Shown: positions 11,080 to 23,360, numbered from the stretch's first letter. The stretch is 64,000 nt of DNA from Saturnia japonica (GCA_033032175.1 CM065321.1:5540501-5604500), one strand, 5' to 3'. The notes: a model not told the origin generated them from the sequence alone. Numbers and translations: made by a program.

Positions 11080-11950
11080 ATCAGCTGTTTAGTTACCATA
11101 ATACAAGATATTTTTAGTTTGAAATTGTATCCCCATAAAATTACATTAAGATCAGAGTTGTTTAAAAATGAGTACATCTATACCTACATGAGTTTATTAT
11201 GTCTATGTTGTGTTGACATGATATTAGTACATTCGCATCGCAAGTTGGTCCCATATCGCGTATATTCAGCCACTCTAAGTCTTACTAATAATATGAGAAA
11301 AAAAGTAGCATATTTAATAATAACACATAATGAAAAGTGAAAAAAAAAGAATATCTCCAAGCATCATGACTGTTAAAAACAACACGCAAAGAATGATTTC
11401 TTTGTATTTACCAAATACTCTGCGTTAATATCTTAAGAATTTGTGATTGATCAGCAGTTGGCAGTAGTAGACGACAGTTAATAAATCTCACCCCTCAACA
11501 TAATCTTAACGAAGCGATACAAGTAATAAGCGGACGCGAAGTTGTTATTCAAAAATTATTCCGTACAATAATTATACAAAAAACTGAATTTTAAAATGTG
11601 TTATGATTAGCTTTTCTTCTTGGCGTTATCTCGGTATTAATCAAGCTGAAGGCCTACTTGGCATAATATTTTGCAACATACCTTTAACATATTTAATATT
11701 TTACCTACCTTTATTAATGGAGTAACGTGTTCTTAAGCATTTTGGGTCTTTCACCAGAGCTTCTAAAATAATATATATTGTAAGAACAATATAACAATAT
11801 ATGACTTTAAAATAACAAACTATCAATTACTTATCAATTTCTTGAATGTTAAAATATACTTATAATAAGTTTTATGTATTATTTGAGACTTGATGTGCCT
11901 CGCGGTTTCACCCAAGTAGTGTGAAGTTATATAACTTATAACCTTCCTCA
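11080..11950. other. Unassigned AT-rich DNA
   Basis: No gene or repeat recognised; the 73-codon frame at 11119-11340 has no recognisable motif. Confidence 0.3.
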
Positions 11951-11954
11951 ATAA

Positions 11955-12060
11955 ATTTTATATATAAAAATCTCGTGTCACGGTGTTTGTGGTCGCACTG
12001 CTCCGAAAGGACTGGACCGATTTTTAGGTGTTTTTTTTTTAATATACAGGTTTATTGATA
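11955..12060 (+). repeat. Fragment of a widespread dispersed element
   Basis: The string aaaaatctcgtgtcacggtg followed by ctccgaaaggactggaccga is of a type that recurs widely in insect genomes as part of non-autonomous elements. Only one copy is in this window, so the call rests on recognition. Confidence 0.35.
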
Positions 12061-12699
12061 ATTCGACGTATTCCCATTAGGGGTGAGTACTTGCGATAAT
12101 TTTAACCCCCATATGCATTATGCAAAAGTGAAGTAGTAGAAAAGTGAAGTGAAGTATCATCATTAAATTTATAATTATACATATCAATGTACGAGCATAT
12201 ATTTTCAACCATCAAGAAAAATAAAAACTTAAAATCGCTAGAACCTTTTCGGTTGAGCCAACGTAACTATTCCTTTTAGAAAACGTCGACTGTTGACACG
12301 CGAAATTAATATTGCAAGAAAACAAACTGAGGGAAATTCAGAAATTTCTCTCATCTTAACGCTGTGTTCTTCAGTAGGTAGATAGAAAAATTTGTATAAA
12401 AATGTATTTTATAAAGTATAAACACTGTGTCAATAAAAAGATAAAGAGGGTAAATAATGCCCTTTATCAATAGATTAATAATGTTAGTGTAAGTTTATGC
12501 ATCAATAAAATAACAGATTTAATTTTCAGACTAAGCTTTATGAAGAATATACAGTAAGATCCTTAGTAATCAAAATAACTTAACGCCTTATTACTAAAAC
12601 GATGTGTTGAAATTCAAATAAGATTTCAAATTCGATTTTTGACACTTTTGAAAAAAGCATTTGATAGGGTGGAGTTGTAGTTATTTGTGTCAAAATAGT

Positions 12700-12960
12700 A
12701 CGAGCCACACAAAAGTTAAGGAATGTGTGTTACGGATATGTCATGAGGAGGGACGAACGTCATATAACTAGAAGAATGTGAAGTATGAAGGTGGATATAT
12801 ACAGGAGTAGAGGAAGATCAAAGAAGGCATGGATGGAATGTGTGAATAATGATTTGCGTATAATAGTTTTGAACACTGAGATTATATTTGATAGAGTGGA
12901 AGAAGAAACATGTTGTGCCGACCCTACTTCAGTAGGATAAGGGGTAAAAAGAAGAAGGAT
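12700..12960 (+). mobile_element. LINE reverse transcriptase C-terminal fragment
   Basis: Frame-by-frame translation gives RVCYGYVMRRDERH, then RSRGRSKKAWMECVNNDLR and, after a small shift, WKKKTCCADPT, the recognisable end of another lepidopteran LINE polymerase. It is followed by ggataaggggtaaaaagaag. Short, frameshifted and 5'-truncated; it has no function now. Confidence 0.75.
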
Positions 12961-13235
12961 GGAGTTGTGTACAACACACAATATGGTAGTATTTATAGCA
13001 CATCATTTCAAGGTAAATTATATTGGTTAATTTATTTATTAATGTATACATAAGACAGCTAAGTGGTAGAGGGTACAGTCAATGTAATAATATATTTAGT
13101 AATAATATCATTTTCTGTACTTACTTTTATCATAGCAAATTGCACAGTCAGCACATTGAGAAAAGTGACGTGCTCTCGTTACATAGGCCAAGGCCCTTTT
13201 TGGATCACTGAACCAAAATTGTTAGCTATATTTAG

Positions 13236-13430
13236 TTACTAGCTGTGCCCGCGACTGTGCTCGCGTGGACTAGAGAATGCCGTCGATCGGGCAGACGCGC
13301 GAATCGTGCCACCCCAGCTCCCGGTTATTTTAAAGACAAAAATGCTTATTGTTGGTAACTCTTAGAAGAAAGACATGATTATGCTCTCCCTGACTTTTTA
13401 TAGGTACTAATTTTAAGATCTATGATGGAC
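13236..13430 (+). repeat. Dispersed repeat H, copy 1
   Basis: Closely matches 32948-33130: ctagctgtgcccgcgactgt, cgcgcgaatcgtgc, ccggttattttaaagac, aatgct(c/t)att and actttttgtaggt blocks in the same order. Two copies in one window show it is a repeat. Non-coding. Confidence 0.65.
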
Positions 13431-14676
13431 TATTTTGTGACAATTTTTTTTTTAATATCATAAAGTGATTTATGAGTATTATTTTTAAGCATGGTATATT
13501 AATCCTTACGAACAAAAGTTACTTCATTATAAAGACAAATTTTTTTAAGTTAAACTTTGCCTTATAAAGAATGCTATTTGGACACATAGTTTAGGAGATA
13601 ATGGTAAATTAAAATAATTTGCTTGCAGGAAGGGAGAACAAATTACGATAGGAAACACGGGTGCGTCGGCGGCGCGGTATTTGTCGGATAAAATTAACAC
13701 GGTAGAAGCTGTGGGACATAGCTAGAGCCTAATATAGGTACTTAGATACACAGCAAAAGCAACGTAGTAAGGCTATATTGTTCAATAATGGAATTACAAC
13801 ACACGTGATCGTACTAATCTAACCTCAATTGTCCAGGCAAGTTTAGAAAATAATCTATGAGGAAAAGTAATCTTTTCAATATTATCCGACCCGGGGAAGA
13901 CACGATATTAATCTCACATTTCACTGTTTTCTGTGTTATTTTAGATTTAGTCGGGTTATGCCTATATCCACCAGCGAAGTGAAAAGATGTAGATTTACTG
14001 GATGTGACATTAATACTTACTTAATTCTTCGATTTAATTATGCTTATGTCATAGTTGAATTTGTAAAATGGTTCAAATGACGTCATGAAAAAACAGTAAA
14101 ATTAATATGATATTCATTTTTGAGCTCGACACGAAAAATTTGTCTATACACGTTTATGGGATTTCCCGAAAAAACTTTTTCAATGTGTATCATTATAGTA
14201 TTAGTTTAAAGATCAAAACAGAGAAGAAGGAAGTGGAGATTGTTGTTTTATTTATTTTGTATGTAACCGATTGCTTGGATTGTAATATGAAAATAACGAG
14301 ATTTTTTAAATCTGAATGTAATCAAAATAATAATTTAATAATTATTCTTGAAGTTATACAATAGTTTAATTTGGCGTCTTTAGTAGAGAGTAATATGAAA
14401 TCATTTTATTGATTTTTATTTTTGAAATATAATTAAATGTAGGTATATAAATAAAGATTATTTTAATTTGGTTAAAATAAATCGTTAAACTATTTTTGCA
14501 CAATTAAAGAGTCAATTATATAACTTTATATTATTATTTACTTATAATAATAATAATATAGCCCTTTATTCTGGGATTAGAGATAACATACAAATTTGAT
14601 GAACTTATTGATGGCTAACGTCATCACGAGGTTGGCAAGAGGGATAAAAATTTTGTAGTTATTTTTGTTTTTTCCA
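13431..14676. other. Unassigned AT-rich DNA
   Basis: No exon or RNA gene supported. The 85-codon frame at 14107-14364 is lysine- and isoleucine-rich with no motif and is probably chance. 13621-13760 is GC-richer and not recognised. Confidence 0.3.
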
Positions 14677-14935
14677 CTGCCTTATTAGCCTAGTAGTCCT
14701 AAGTGCGAGTGCTAAACTCGAGATACTAGGTTCGATTCCCAGGTCTAGCAAATTTTTATTGGGTTTTTCTATGAAATTCTCAGTAGCAGCTTGGAGTTGG
14801 GCTTTGTGCCCGATTAATGGCAATAAGCCCGCCCCATATTACATGGGACTTAAAAATATACCCGGCGAATTGTGGGTATGCATTAGTACACCTCTACCTA
14901 ACCCTTTGGGAATACAGGTGTGATGGTACGTTATT
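14677..14935 (+). repeat. tRNA-derived SINE, family A
   Basis: Starts with an A-box-like ttagcctagtagtcctaag and a B-box-like ggttcgattcccaggt. The body follows: ttctcagtagcagcttggag, tgcccgattaatggcaataa, tacatgggacttaaa and the end gaatacaggtgtgatggta. The other copies are 27586-27825 (+), 48296-48445 (-), 57294-57560 (+) and 63839-64000 (+). No tRNA gene is implied. Confidence 0.85.
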
Positions 14936-14984
14936 TTTGTTTTGTATACCTATGCATATTATTAAGTACATACATTTATTTATT

Positions 14985-15265
14985 TATGGTAGAAGGGCAA
15001 AGTGTCTGCATAGTGCCTGATGGTAAACACAGTACAAATCTAAAAGAAACTACCGCCGAGAGATTGGCATTCTATAGACGGTCTCTGCTGTCACGGCGGC
15101 TTGTAAGTCTCACTGCAGCTGGATATTCATTAAATGATTCCGAAACGCGACAAGTCATAATAGAGTCACTATGACGGGTTTAGCACTTTGTGCATAATGG
15201 TCACGCCCTAGTCTTTTACAAATCCTTGCCACCCTGCTTGATTACTGCATTTACACCGGCTGATG
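14985..15265 (-). repeat. 3' region of jockey-like LINE (LINE-D)
   Basis: The minus strand carries the recurring 3' sequence gactgtgctgtgcttaccatc (here diverged, with ttgtactgtgtttaccatca) and, upstream of it, cgcgtttcggaatca and a run matching 36835-37080. Copies at 53765-54010 and 59520-60105 are joined to the reverse transcriptase C-terminus, which identifies it as the LINE's 3' untranslated region. Confidence 0.6.
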
Positions 15266-15654
15266 TATGGTAGTCCATAGAATACAAAAATTTTCGAAGT
15301 TAAATTAAATCTTTTAAACACTTCCATTGTAAACTAATTCTGTATGGAATCCTTCAGAAAATAGTCGTTGGTCCAAGTTAGAAAATTACTTACATGCAAA
15401 GGCAATTTCCTTAAACCGCAAGTAAGGTATGGGCAGCAAATAAACAGTGGACTCTTTTGTCGTACCGCCGCGCCATAACACTGCACCGCCACCGCAAGAT
15501 TGGCCGCGAGACAATGTCTCATGCGGGGATACATTGAATACAATGTCTTCCGCTTGATTGCTCTCGCTTAGATATATCTACATATTTAATACTTTTATTT
15601 ATTTTTATATATCGATGTATTAAAATTTTGAAAAGCAAAACATTTATATTTATT

Positions 15655-15960
15655 TTATACTAGTATTCCACCCACGGTTTCGCTGGCATAGACTATAAAA
15701 TTACTTTAACCTATTTCTACCGTTAGGGGATGCATTTTGAAAAAACGTCCTTAATATACCTACTTGTTTCATTAATAAAGTGTTTCATATAAATTCGTGT
15801 TGAAAAATATGATGTACCCTACAATCTTTGAGGCCCAGATTTACACCCTCAGGGGCTGAATTTTGAATAATCCCTTTAAAGATGCATACATTATAAAATC
15901 AAATGTCAGATATCAATCCCCAGTAGTTTTGCCGGACTATGATGAGTCAAGCGGGACAAA
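15655..15960 (+). repeat. Dispersed repeat R, copy 1
   Basis: Shares block order with 32060-32295 and 38815-39065: a ...ggtttcgctgg-like start, an aggggttgaattt-like middle (here ggggctgaattttgaa) and caatccccagtagtttt-like end. Strongly diverged. Confidence 0.45.
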
Positions 15961-16112
15961 GTCTTTTAATTATTTGATGTGGAATTGACAAGATGTTTCT
16001 GCCATAAAAGTTAGATGAAATTGAATTGATTAACAAAATTAACCAATTTATAGTAATAATAGGAATGTAATCGATTGTAAATTGTCAAATCTCTAATAAC
16101 ATACTATAGTAA

Positions 16113-16947
16113 GCAGTGATGTGCCGGATCCCGCCTGCGGATACGGTCACGGATACGGATTATTGTTATCTTGATCTGCAAAAATTGATACGAATCTCAA
16201 CTTTCATATTTAGTTATAGTAGGCGACCTTGGACCGATAGTTAGTGAACTGTTTGCGTAAGTAAAATTATGAGACATATTTATGTGACAAATAACACGAA
16301 ATACGTCAGTTTTATCCATAAATTTATTTTAATAATCTGCTCTCGGAGATGGTATTTAAGTATGCCAACTCTACGTACATTTTTATGACATTGTGACGTA
16401 AGGCAGGAGCCAAAGGGTTAGGGTTTATGGTTTATCTTATAGTTTATGTAAAATTAATTTAAAAATTCAAAGTATTTCATTATTACCTTTTAAACATATA
16501 AAGATTGAACAAAAAAGATCCACTTAAGATTCAAAAAAAAATACGCATGCGGATGTGTTTTTGGCGGCGGGATTTCAAACTGTCATGTATAATAGAGGTT
16601 TTTGTTTTATATTCATAAAGTATCGTTTAACCTAATATTTTGTAATAAGGTGGTATTTTGCATAATTAAGCTTGGTTATTGCACACAAGTGAAGTGGATT
16701 GGAAGTAATAATATGGACAATGAATTCTGACATGCTACAAAACCCCCAACAAAAATCTATTAAGGAAGCCACCATCTTGTTAGAATACTGAACTTATCAT
16801 TTGACAGGGCATTCTATAATCACTCAATAATGGCAGTAATGGTCTTCAATAAAAATGACTAGTTGCCAAGTTAAGAAGAAGAATACGAATCTCTTTCATC
16901 TTCAAATATCCGCCCATACAGATACGAATATTCAGCACATCTCTAAT
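16113..16947. mobile_element. Possible hAT-like non-autonomous element, interrupted by retroposon E
   Basis: The left side reads cagtgatgtgccggatc and the right side, reversed, reads agagatgtgctgaatattcg, so short imperfect inverted ends of the CAG..ATGTGC type face each other. Both inner flanks carry gatacgaat-like strings. A retroposon E copy lies inside. The flanking eight bases (atagtaag and ataataat) match only in part, so the boundaries are uncertain and no transposase is present. Confidence 0.35.
16558..16882 (+). repeat. Retroposon E copy
   Basis: Follows the family from tttttggcggcgggattt through gccaccatcttgttagaata and aatggcagtaatggtcttca to gttgccaagttaagaagaag. A weak direct repeat (aatacgcatgcg at left, aatacgaatctc at right) may be its decayed target duplication. 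Confidence 0.7.
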
Positions 16948-16949
16948 AA

Positions 16950-17635
16950 TAATAAAGCGCATTCTTATACAACCGTAATCAATATATCCGGATATTCGAA
17001 ATTGTAATGTTCCCATTCGTGACGAGTTATGCGACAAACGAATTTTTCAATCAATCTTTTTTACCGTCACAAAATTTACCAACATGTAACAGTATTTTTA
17101 TAACTAAAGAAACAAAGTGCGATAGTGAATTCGAATCAGTTGGAATAGAAACACATCGCGTGCGCAATTTATACGTACGTACGAAGAAATGATGTGACCA
17201 ATATGACGCAACTTATTTCATAACTGTCCAACTATTGCCTAAAGCTAGGCAATTTTATAAACGACCAATTCGTCTCTTAATAGGAGCAAAGTGAATTATC
17301 GGTTGTATTTTTTTTTTATTAAGCAACGAGGCGGTTTCACACGGCCCCGTCGTTGCGACATTTGTGATTTCGTGGACGTCTGAATGGTAGATAAGAAAGG
17401 GTTTTGTATTTTTAAACGTTTTATGTATTGTAGTGCCAAAAATATATTCTTTATTTCACATGTTTTTTTTTCTTTTTGCTTGATTTATACTTGATTTTGT
17501 ATATTTTTTGTTGCGAGGTTACTAAAGTTTTTTTTTTCCATTATCTATGCTTTACGTTTATAATTACTGATAATTAAGTTTCGATTATTTAATTGTTTGC
17601 AATCCATATTATATATTTTGACATCTATATTAATA
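16950..17635. other. Unassigned AT-rich DNA
   Basis: No gene supported. The 61-codon frame at 17007-17192 has no motif. A short GC-richer patch at 17320-17370 is not recognised. Confidence 0.3.
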
Positions 17636-17639
17636 AATC

Positions 17640-18330
17640 TGTAGTTGTTTTTGTATATGTAATTTTTTCTTTCAAGTTTCCCGATAAACATCCTATATAA
17701 AGATGAATACATTAAAATAGTTCGTCTGTCTGTTTGTTTGTATGTCCGTCCGGATTTAACTCAAAAACAGCTTGATTAATTTTTATTAAGTTTTGTACAC
17801 GGGAAGCTTATATTATTGGTCTTTTGATAGGCTATAAGACATTTTAATATAACTTTTAGGGATCGTTATTTAGTTTGTATAATTAATTAATAAATTTCCA
17901 ACCGCTTCTTACATTTCTTAGACGGGATGTATACGTGATTTCATAATTTATATGCTATGAGAACCGTCAAAATAATTAAAAAATAAAACAATTTTATAAA
18001 TAGGGTTGTCAAAAAAAAATGAAAAAATAAAATAAAATTTAATTTGTATTCATTCCCAATCGCTTTATACAACATTTCCTAGACGGGACGCGTACGTGAT
18101 TTGATAATTGATAGGCATGTGTAAAAAAAAAAAAAACAATTTTAATAATTCTCCAGCAATTTTGATGAAAATTGTACGTGGTACACGGTAAGTACATATA
18201 TGTCATTCCTCAATTGGTACGGTATATGAATTATCAATAATATGAGTAAAAATAAATTGCCAGGGTGAAAATGATTACTGTGTAACAAATACGTGCGGAG
18301 CCGCAGGCACACGGCTTGTTTATTTTATAA
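17640..18330 (+). repeat. Non-autonomous element with an internal duplication
   Basis: Begins with a common insect repeat phrase (ataaagatgaatac, then gtctgtctgtttgtttgt, tccgtccggatttaactcaa) and ends in gtgcggagccgcaggcacac. Inside, a block recurs with variation: cttagacgggatgtatacgt at about 17918 and cctagacgggacgcgtacgt at about 18083, spaced about 165 bp, each followed by gattt.ataatt. Non-coding; element class not determined. Confidence 0.5.
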
Positions 18331-18464
18331 CTTACAACAAAGGTTAATGTATTATTCCATAAAATATTTTTTGTCAATTTATAAACTTACAAATGTTTGA
18401 CAAGGAAAATATTCAAGTTGACAGATACAAAAAAATTGATTTACTTGGAAAAACCAGTAATTTA

Positions 18465-18645
18465 ACATTTGTGGTTTGGCGGTAAAGAACATTATTGAGG
18501 TCGTCGATTCGATTCCTGATAATGTAAAAAAAAAAAATCACCATACACTAAGTGTAACTCTCTTTTGTTGTGTCACATACAGTGACTGGTTTGTCGCTAT
18601 TTGGGTTCAACTAGTGTAAATCCAGTTGCCAACAGACTGGCCAAA
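18465..18645 (+). repeat. Possible tRNA-headed SINE fragment
   Basis: gtggtttggcggtaaagaac and, 30 bp on, cgtcgattcgattcctgata resemble an A box and B box at tRNA spacing, followed by an A-rich tract and a body of about 100 bp. No second copy was found in the window. Confidence 0.35.
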
Positions 18646-18649
18646 ATGT

Positions 18650-19518
18650 CGTGCAACGTTAAAAAAATATAGCATAAAAAGTAAGAAAAAAAGAACAACG
18701 TACAGTAAGGGTACTTTATACCTAAATTGAACAATATTGCAATTACTGTCTCCATTTCTCTCTCACAAACAACACATTTTTATTTTTCGAATTAAGCTAA
18801 GTTTGTTCTATGATCACAACTTATTAAGTTGAAATTACCCATCTGGTGTAGTTTAAGCTTTTATAGATATATAAAACAAACACCCAGAATTATATTCATA
18901 ATTCAAAGCAAATCATCGTACAAAAGCTTATGTGGGAATCAGTTATATGAACTATTAACAAAACAATAAGGTTTTTAAAATTGCCTGCCAAATATCACTT
19001 TCGAGTACTTTTGGTATCTCCTTAATCTTTACAACATCGACCAGAAAACTTGCAGTAAGCACTCACTCTGTACATAAATAATTAAAATATTTAATCAAAG
19101 ATAAAATCGTATATTTGTAATTATATAAATATATTGTGAGCTTCTAATGGTTGCTATCGGAATGAACAATAATATTCATAAATCTATTCGACATAGATAT
19201 CATCTGTTACTAGACACGGCAAAGTGTAATAATCCATTCATAATGTATAAAGAAATTTGAAATAGATTTATAAAAATCTAATATCTTTATAGTATTAGGG
19301 GTTAAATCGTTAACTATCAGTTTGAAACACTGTTCTACTTTAAAAAAATAATAAGTAAATATATTATTTCTGCAATATTAAAAAAATATTGAACATTTTT
19401 GTCGGTTATTTTTATGTTTACGAATGTATTACATATGTAGAAGTTTTATTTATTTAGAAAATTATATATAATAATATATATTATTTCTCAAAGGTGTCAA
19501 CACCATATAACTAACTGT
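18650..19518. other. Unassigned AT-rich DNA
   Basis: No gene or repeat recognised. Confidence 0.3.
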
Positions 19519-19852
19519 TAGGCTGATTTTATAGTGACGGTTACGGTCAGTGCGTTTGGTAACCGCTGCTTAAAAGCCCGCCGATGGCCCGCGCAAACGG
19601 TGTAACAAGTTTAGTCACTCTCGCGCGGTCTGTCGTTTTGTACAAATGAGAATATGAACTCAAGACAAAAACTAGCGGTACGTCCAATAAGCTTGGCGGA
19701 TGTGAAGCTCTTTGACCGCAATAGGGGTGCCGCGCGAATGCAGTCAGGAAGCACTGGCGACACGAGTGCAGTATACCGACAGCGCAGTTCAGACGTGAAA
19801 CAATAACACGAGAGAATAAAACGAATAAAACGCGCGGTTATAAATCAGCCTT
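19519..19852. mobile_element. GC-rich MITE candidate
   Basis: Bounded by short inverted ends: ttaggctgattttata at 19518-19533 and tataaatcagccttaa at 19840-19854. The interior is far more GC-rich than its surroundings (cgcgcggtct, gtgccgcgcgaatgcag). There is no open frame of note and no second copy in this window, so activity and family are unknown. The flanks do not show a clear target duplication. Confidence 0.45.
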
Positions 19853-20509
19853 AATTCTTCGTCAAAATTAGCTGTTAGTATTATTGATTCCATAATGTGT
19901 GAAATATTCGCACGGGTCAACTAGTCTTATAAAGTAGCTTTATTTCTTTCCATTAAAAGAATCATAAAAATACAAAATTTACGTCTTCTGTCTGTCTGCT
20001 TTTTACTTTTCTTTGACCGGTCTCATATGATACAACCTACCAACCTGTTTTTTTATTACTATGAAATTAAAATTATAAGCACCATCAGATAATATATAGG
20101 AAATTCAAAGTCGATGGCAACATATTGTTTTTAATAAAGTTACATCTATCCGATTCATAACACTACGGCACGGCGAACACGACACACGAAGGTCGTGTGG
20201 GATCTCATGAATTGAAACAATGATGTCACAATTGGAGGAATTGTGCTTCATAAAAAAAACATGATGCAGTGACAGACAAGATGGTATCTGTAGAGACGGA
20301 TGAGGACCCGAGAACTGACCGTGGGGTCACGCTTGTCATATGGATATGTACCCGCAATTATCCGTCAGTCTCTGGTAGGAAATTTAGCCTGGCGTGTATC
20401 AGTTTATACCGTTATATAGTCAGCTTGTATATAGAATTCATTAATAACATATTTCATATAAATAACAATTGCTTTCTTTTATTGTCGAAACAGGATTAAA
20501 GTTTCTTTT

Positions 20510-20655
20510 ACAGCAACAGCCCAAGCCGAGGTTCGGCAACGTTGGCACCCTTGAGCATGTAGCCACGCTTTCGTGGCTGAGTGCCTTGGTAAGCGCTCGC
20601 CCCCAAGCCACGGTGAAGCTGTAAATGCCGTCTGTAGCTCCAGGGCTCTAATTGC
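20510..20655 (+). repeat. Dispersed repeat G, copy 1
   Basis: Matches the reverse complement of 30545-30730: agcccaagccgaggttcggc, acgctttcgtggctgagtgcc, aagcgctcgcccccaagcc, ggtgaagctgtaaat. Each copy is GC-rich. The element type is unknown. Confidence 0.65.
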
Positions 20656-21145
20656 TAAAAGTATAGTCAGTCCTAAAAAAGTTTATTTTTGATAATTTAA
20701 TTTTACTAGTTGTCCCATGCGAATGTTTCGCACATTTTACAATGTATCTATACAGCTCTCATATTAGTTAAACAGATTTTTAATACGCAAAATGATCCCA
20801 TGCCTTTAATATATTTTCACTAGCATCAATAGATGTAATCCCTAGTGATAAAGATGTTCGACCATTTTTTAAATCGATTCTTTAAAAAAATGAAAACTTA
20901 AAAATATTAAAACTATTTGTCTATTGTTTTGACTATTAACGTAAACGTATCGTATCGTAAGATTTAAAATGATATTTGAATACATAATTATTTTTTTATT
21001 ATAAATTACCAGAGTTATATCGTAGCCAGGAAAATAACATCTTTGGGGAAAAATATACGTAATTATTAAATGCGAAGTGTACATGCGATACCAGTTTCTA
21101 AATAATATTTAGGTATGAGTAAAAATGTAATTTCTTATTATAGCA
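20656..21145. other. Unassigned AT-rich DNA
   Basis: Only short chance frames; no feature recognised. Confidence 0.3.
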
Positions 21146-21475
21146 ATAAGTCGAGTGGTGTAGACTGACGGAATATCGACTCGATGTCCGCAGGTTCTAA
21201 CCCTGGCATGTACCAACGAATTTTTCGGAATTCGCGTACATTTACTAATTCAAATTGGTAACAGTTTCGTCTGACGGTGAAGGAAAACATCGTGAGGAAA
21301 CCTGAACGCTTGAGAGATGTTCTTGTAGTAATACTGTATTTGGGAAAAACATACTGTTGATTTTTCGATGTTTGAAATCGCCAATACGTGGGGGCTGGTG
21401 TATGGATTAAGGCCATACCTTCCCTTAGGCAGAGGCCGTTGCCCAGAAGCGGAACATATAGGCTGATATTAAATA
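21146..21475 (+). repeat. tRNA-derived SINE, family C
   Basis: A good copy: tggtgtagactgacggaata, B-box-like caggttctaaccctgg, cgtacatttactaattcaaa, gacggtgaaggaaaacatcg, and a long 3' part including taccttcccttaggcagagg and ttgcccagaagcggaacata. It defines the 3' end of the family better than the other copies. Confidence 0.8.
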
Positions 21476-21955
21476 TTGAATACTTACAAGTTAAAATGCA
21501 GTTCTTTCTTTAAATATGTTATTGTATTGCAATGAATTCTATTTGATATCACTTCAAGTAGATACCCTTAAAAATGAACATTCATATTTATTTACTAATT
21601 ACAGTTTAAGCAACTAATCAAATATTAATTTTAATCACATGTAAATACCTTTTACTAAGCGTTTTTGTACGAATTAATTTGAATTATTATGAAAGTTTAA
21701 TTTGTATTTTAAAACGTTATAAACATTAATCATCGCGTTTATAACGTTTAATAATGTCAAAATTCTCCGAAAATATTCATGAATATTAAAAGCATGACAA
21801 ATTAACTTGATATTAAAATTATAAAGTGTCGCCCACAAAGTGTCGCCTCGGGCTGTGTGGGACAGAAAACAAATGTGTGTCAACACTAGGGCTGTCAAAT
21901 CTTTTTCCTGTTTGTAACAGTCTTGTCAATCACTTTCTTTCTACACAAGAATTGG
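21476..21955. other. Unassigned AT-rich DNA
   Basis: No feature recognised. A small GC-richer patch at 21830-21870 (agtgtcgcctcgggctgtgt) is not explained. Confidence 0.3.
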
Positions 21956-21958
21956 TAA

Positions 21959-22212
21959 AGTTTTTGGCGGGATCTTGAGGTGACATGTTGTGGTTTTTAT
22001 TTTTAATTCATTAACTTAGTTTGGTTGTTGTGCATAAGGGAAGACGATTCCATAGTGAAAATCATGCATTTTTGAAATGTCACAAATACTCCGTAGATAG
22101 TTCTGACAAGGGAGCCACTATCCTGTCAGAAGACCCCACTTTGTATTGGAATATTTTACGAAGGCTTAAAAACATTGACACTGTCAAGTACTATTTGAAG
22201 CTCCGTACAAGA
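21959..22212 (+). repeat. Retroposon E copy, 3'-modified
   Basis: Starts agtttttggcgggatcttga like the two copies with clear target duplications, continues through gtgcataagggaag and gttctgacaagggagccact, then departs from the consensus near 22180. The GAA-rich tail is missing, so the copy is truncated or was overwritten. Confidence 0.7.
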
Positions 22213-22842
22213 GTCACTTAAATTAAGTGACATTGCGGACTAGATAGTACACTATACACAGATGCATTGGCTAGCCCGTGATATTATGACTTCGATCCAA
22301 TGGAGTAACTAGTCCACTTCTACTGGAAGATTTTCTTCTACCCAATATTCTTTCAATGTTAAGTATATAACATTACCAATGTTAACATAATTTTAATAGT
22401 TATTATCTTGAAAGCTATAATGGCAAGGTATGTATATAATTTTTTGAGAATGATTTGAATTTAAAAAAAATCTTTTTATTCATCAGTATTCGTCACCTTT
22501 AATCGACCGTACTGTAGGTACGTATGTATAATCCATGAAAAGCATTAACTGCTGACGCTTAAATAGCATTTACTATTGTTGACAACTAAAAAAAATCTAT
22601 TTATATTATACAAAGTTAAAAAACGAAAAATGTTAGCAGCCCTAATCGTAAGTTATCTCTGCCATACTAAGAGCTTCCTCTAAACAATTACGTAGTAAAA
22701 CCTATTCCTAGCACATTAAGAGTGTCATTGCAGTTATTTAGTGGTAAAATTAAATTTATTTTATTCAATGATAAAGCGTTAGTTTCGAATGAATCTCTAT
22801 TATGGAATTGTCACGAACGATTTTCAATATTTGTACGTTATA
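22213..22842. other. Unassigned AT-rich DNA
   Basis: No feature recognised. The 68-codon frame at 22722-22928 crosses into the tandem repeat and is not a credible gene. Confidence 0.3.
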
Positions 22843-23360
22843 AACCAATGTCAACCGTAACGAGACTTTTATGGAGTGTTGCGATCAACTATTTCTTACA
22901 TTGGTTGCGTCATTTGGATTTTATGTAGTGTTAAATAGTTGATAATATTTTTATTTTTTTTCGTATTTTATATATTAGACTAACGTTTAACCAATTACAA
23001 TAAACCAATGCTATCGTAACGAGACTTTTATGGAGTGTTGCGATCAACTATTTCTTACATTGGTTGCGTCATTTGGATTTTATGTAGTGTTAAATAGTTG
23101 ATAATATTTTTATTTTTTTTCGTATTTTATATATTAGACTAACGTTTAACCAATTACAATAAACCAATGCTATCGTAACGAGACTTTTATGGAGTGTTGC
23201 GATCAACTATTTCTTACATTGGTTGCGTCATTTAAATTTGATATAGTATAATAATAATATAGTATAGTTATAGTATAGTAGTTAGTGTATAGTGTAGTTA
23301 ATAATATTTTTATTTTCGTTAGCATTTTGTATTATACTAACGTTTTCCAATTATGATATA
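22843..23360. repeat. 159-bp tandem repeat, about three units
   Basis: The string cgagacttttatggagtgtt starts at 22861, 23020 and 23179, a constant 159-bp step. Units 1 and 2 are nearly identical. Unit 3 follows the consensus to about 23233, is then interrupted by a tatagtata-rich insertion (23236-23290) and resumes with taataatatttttattttcg to about 23360. The unit is AT-rich and carries a gttgataatatttttatttt block. It resembles a short satellite array. Confidence 0.9.
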
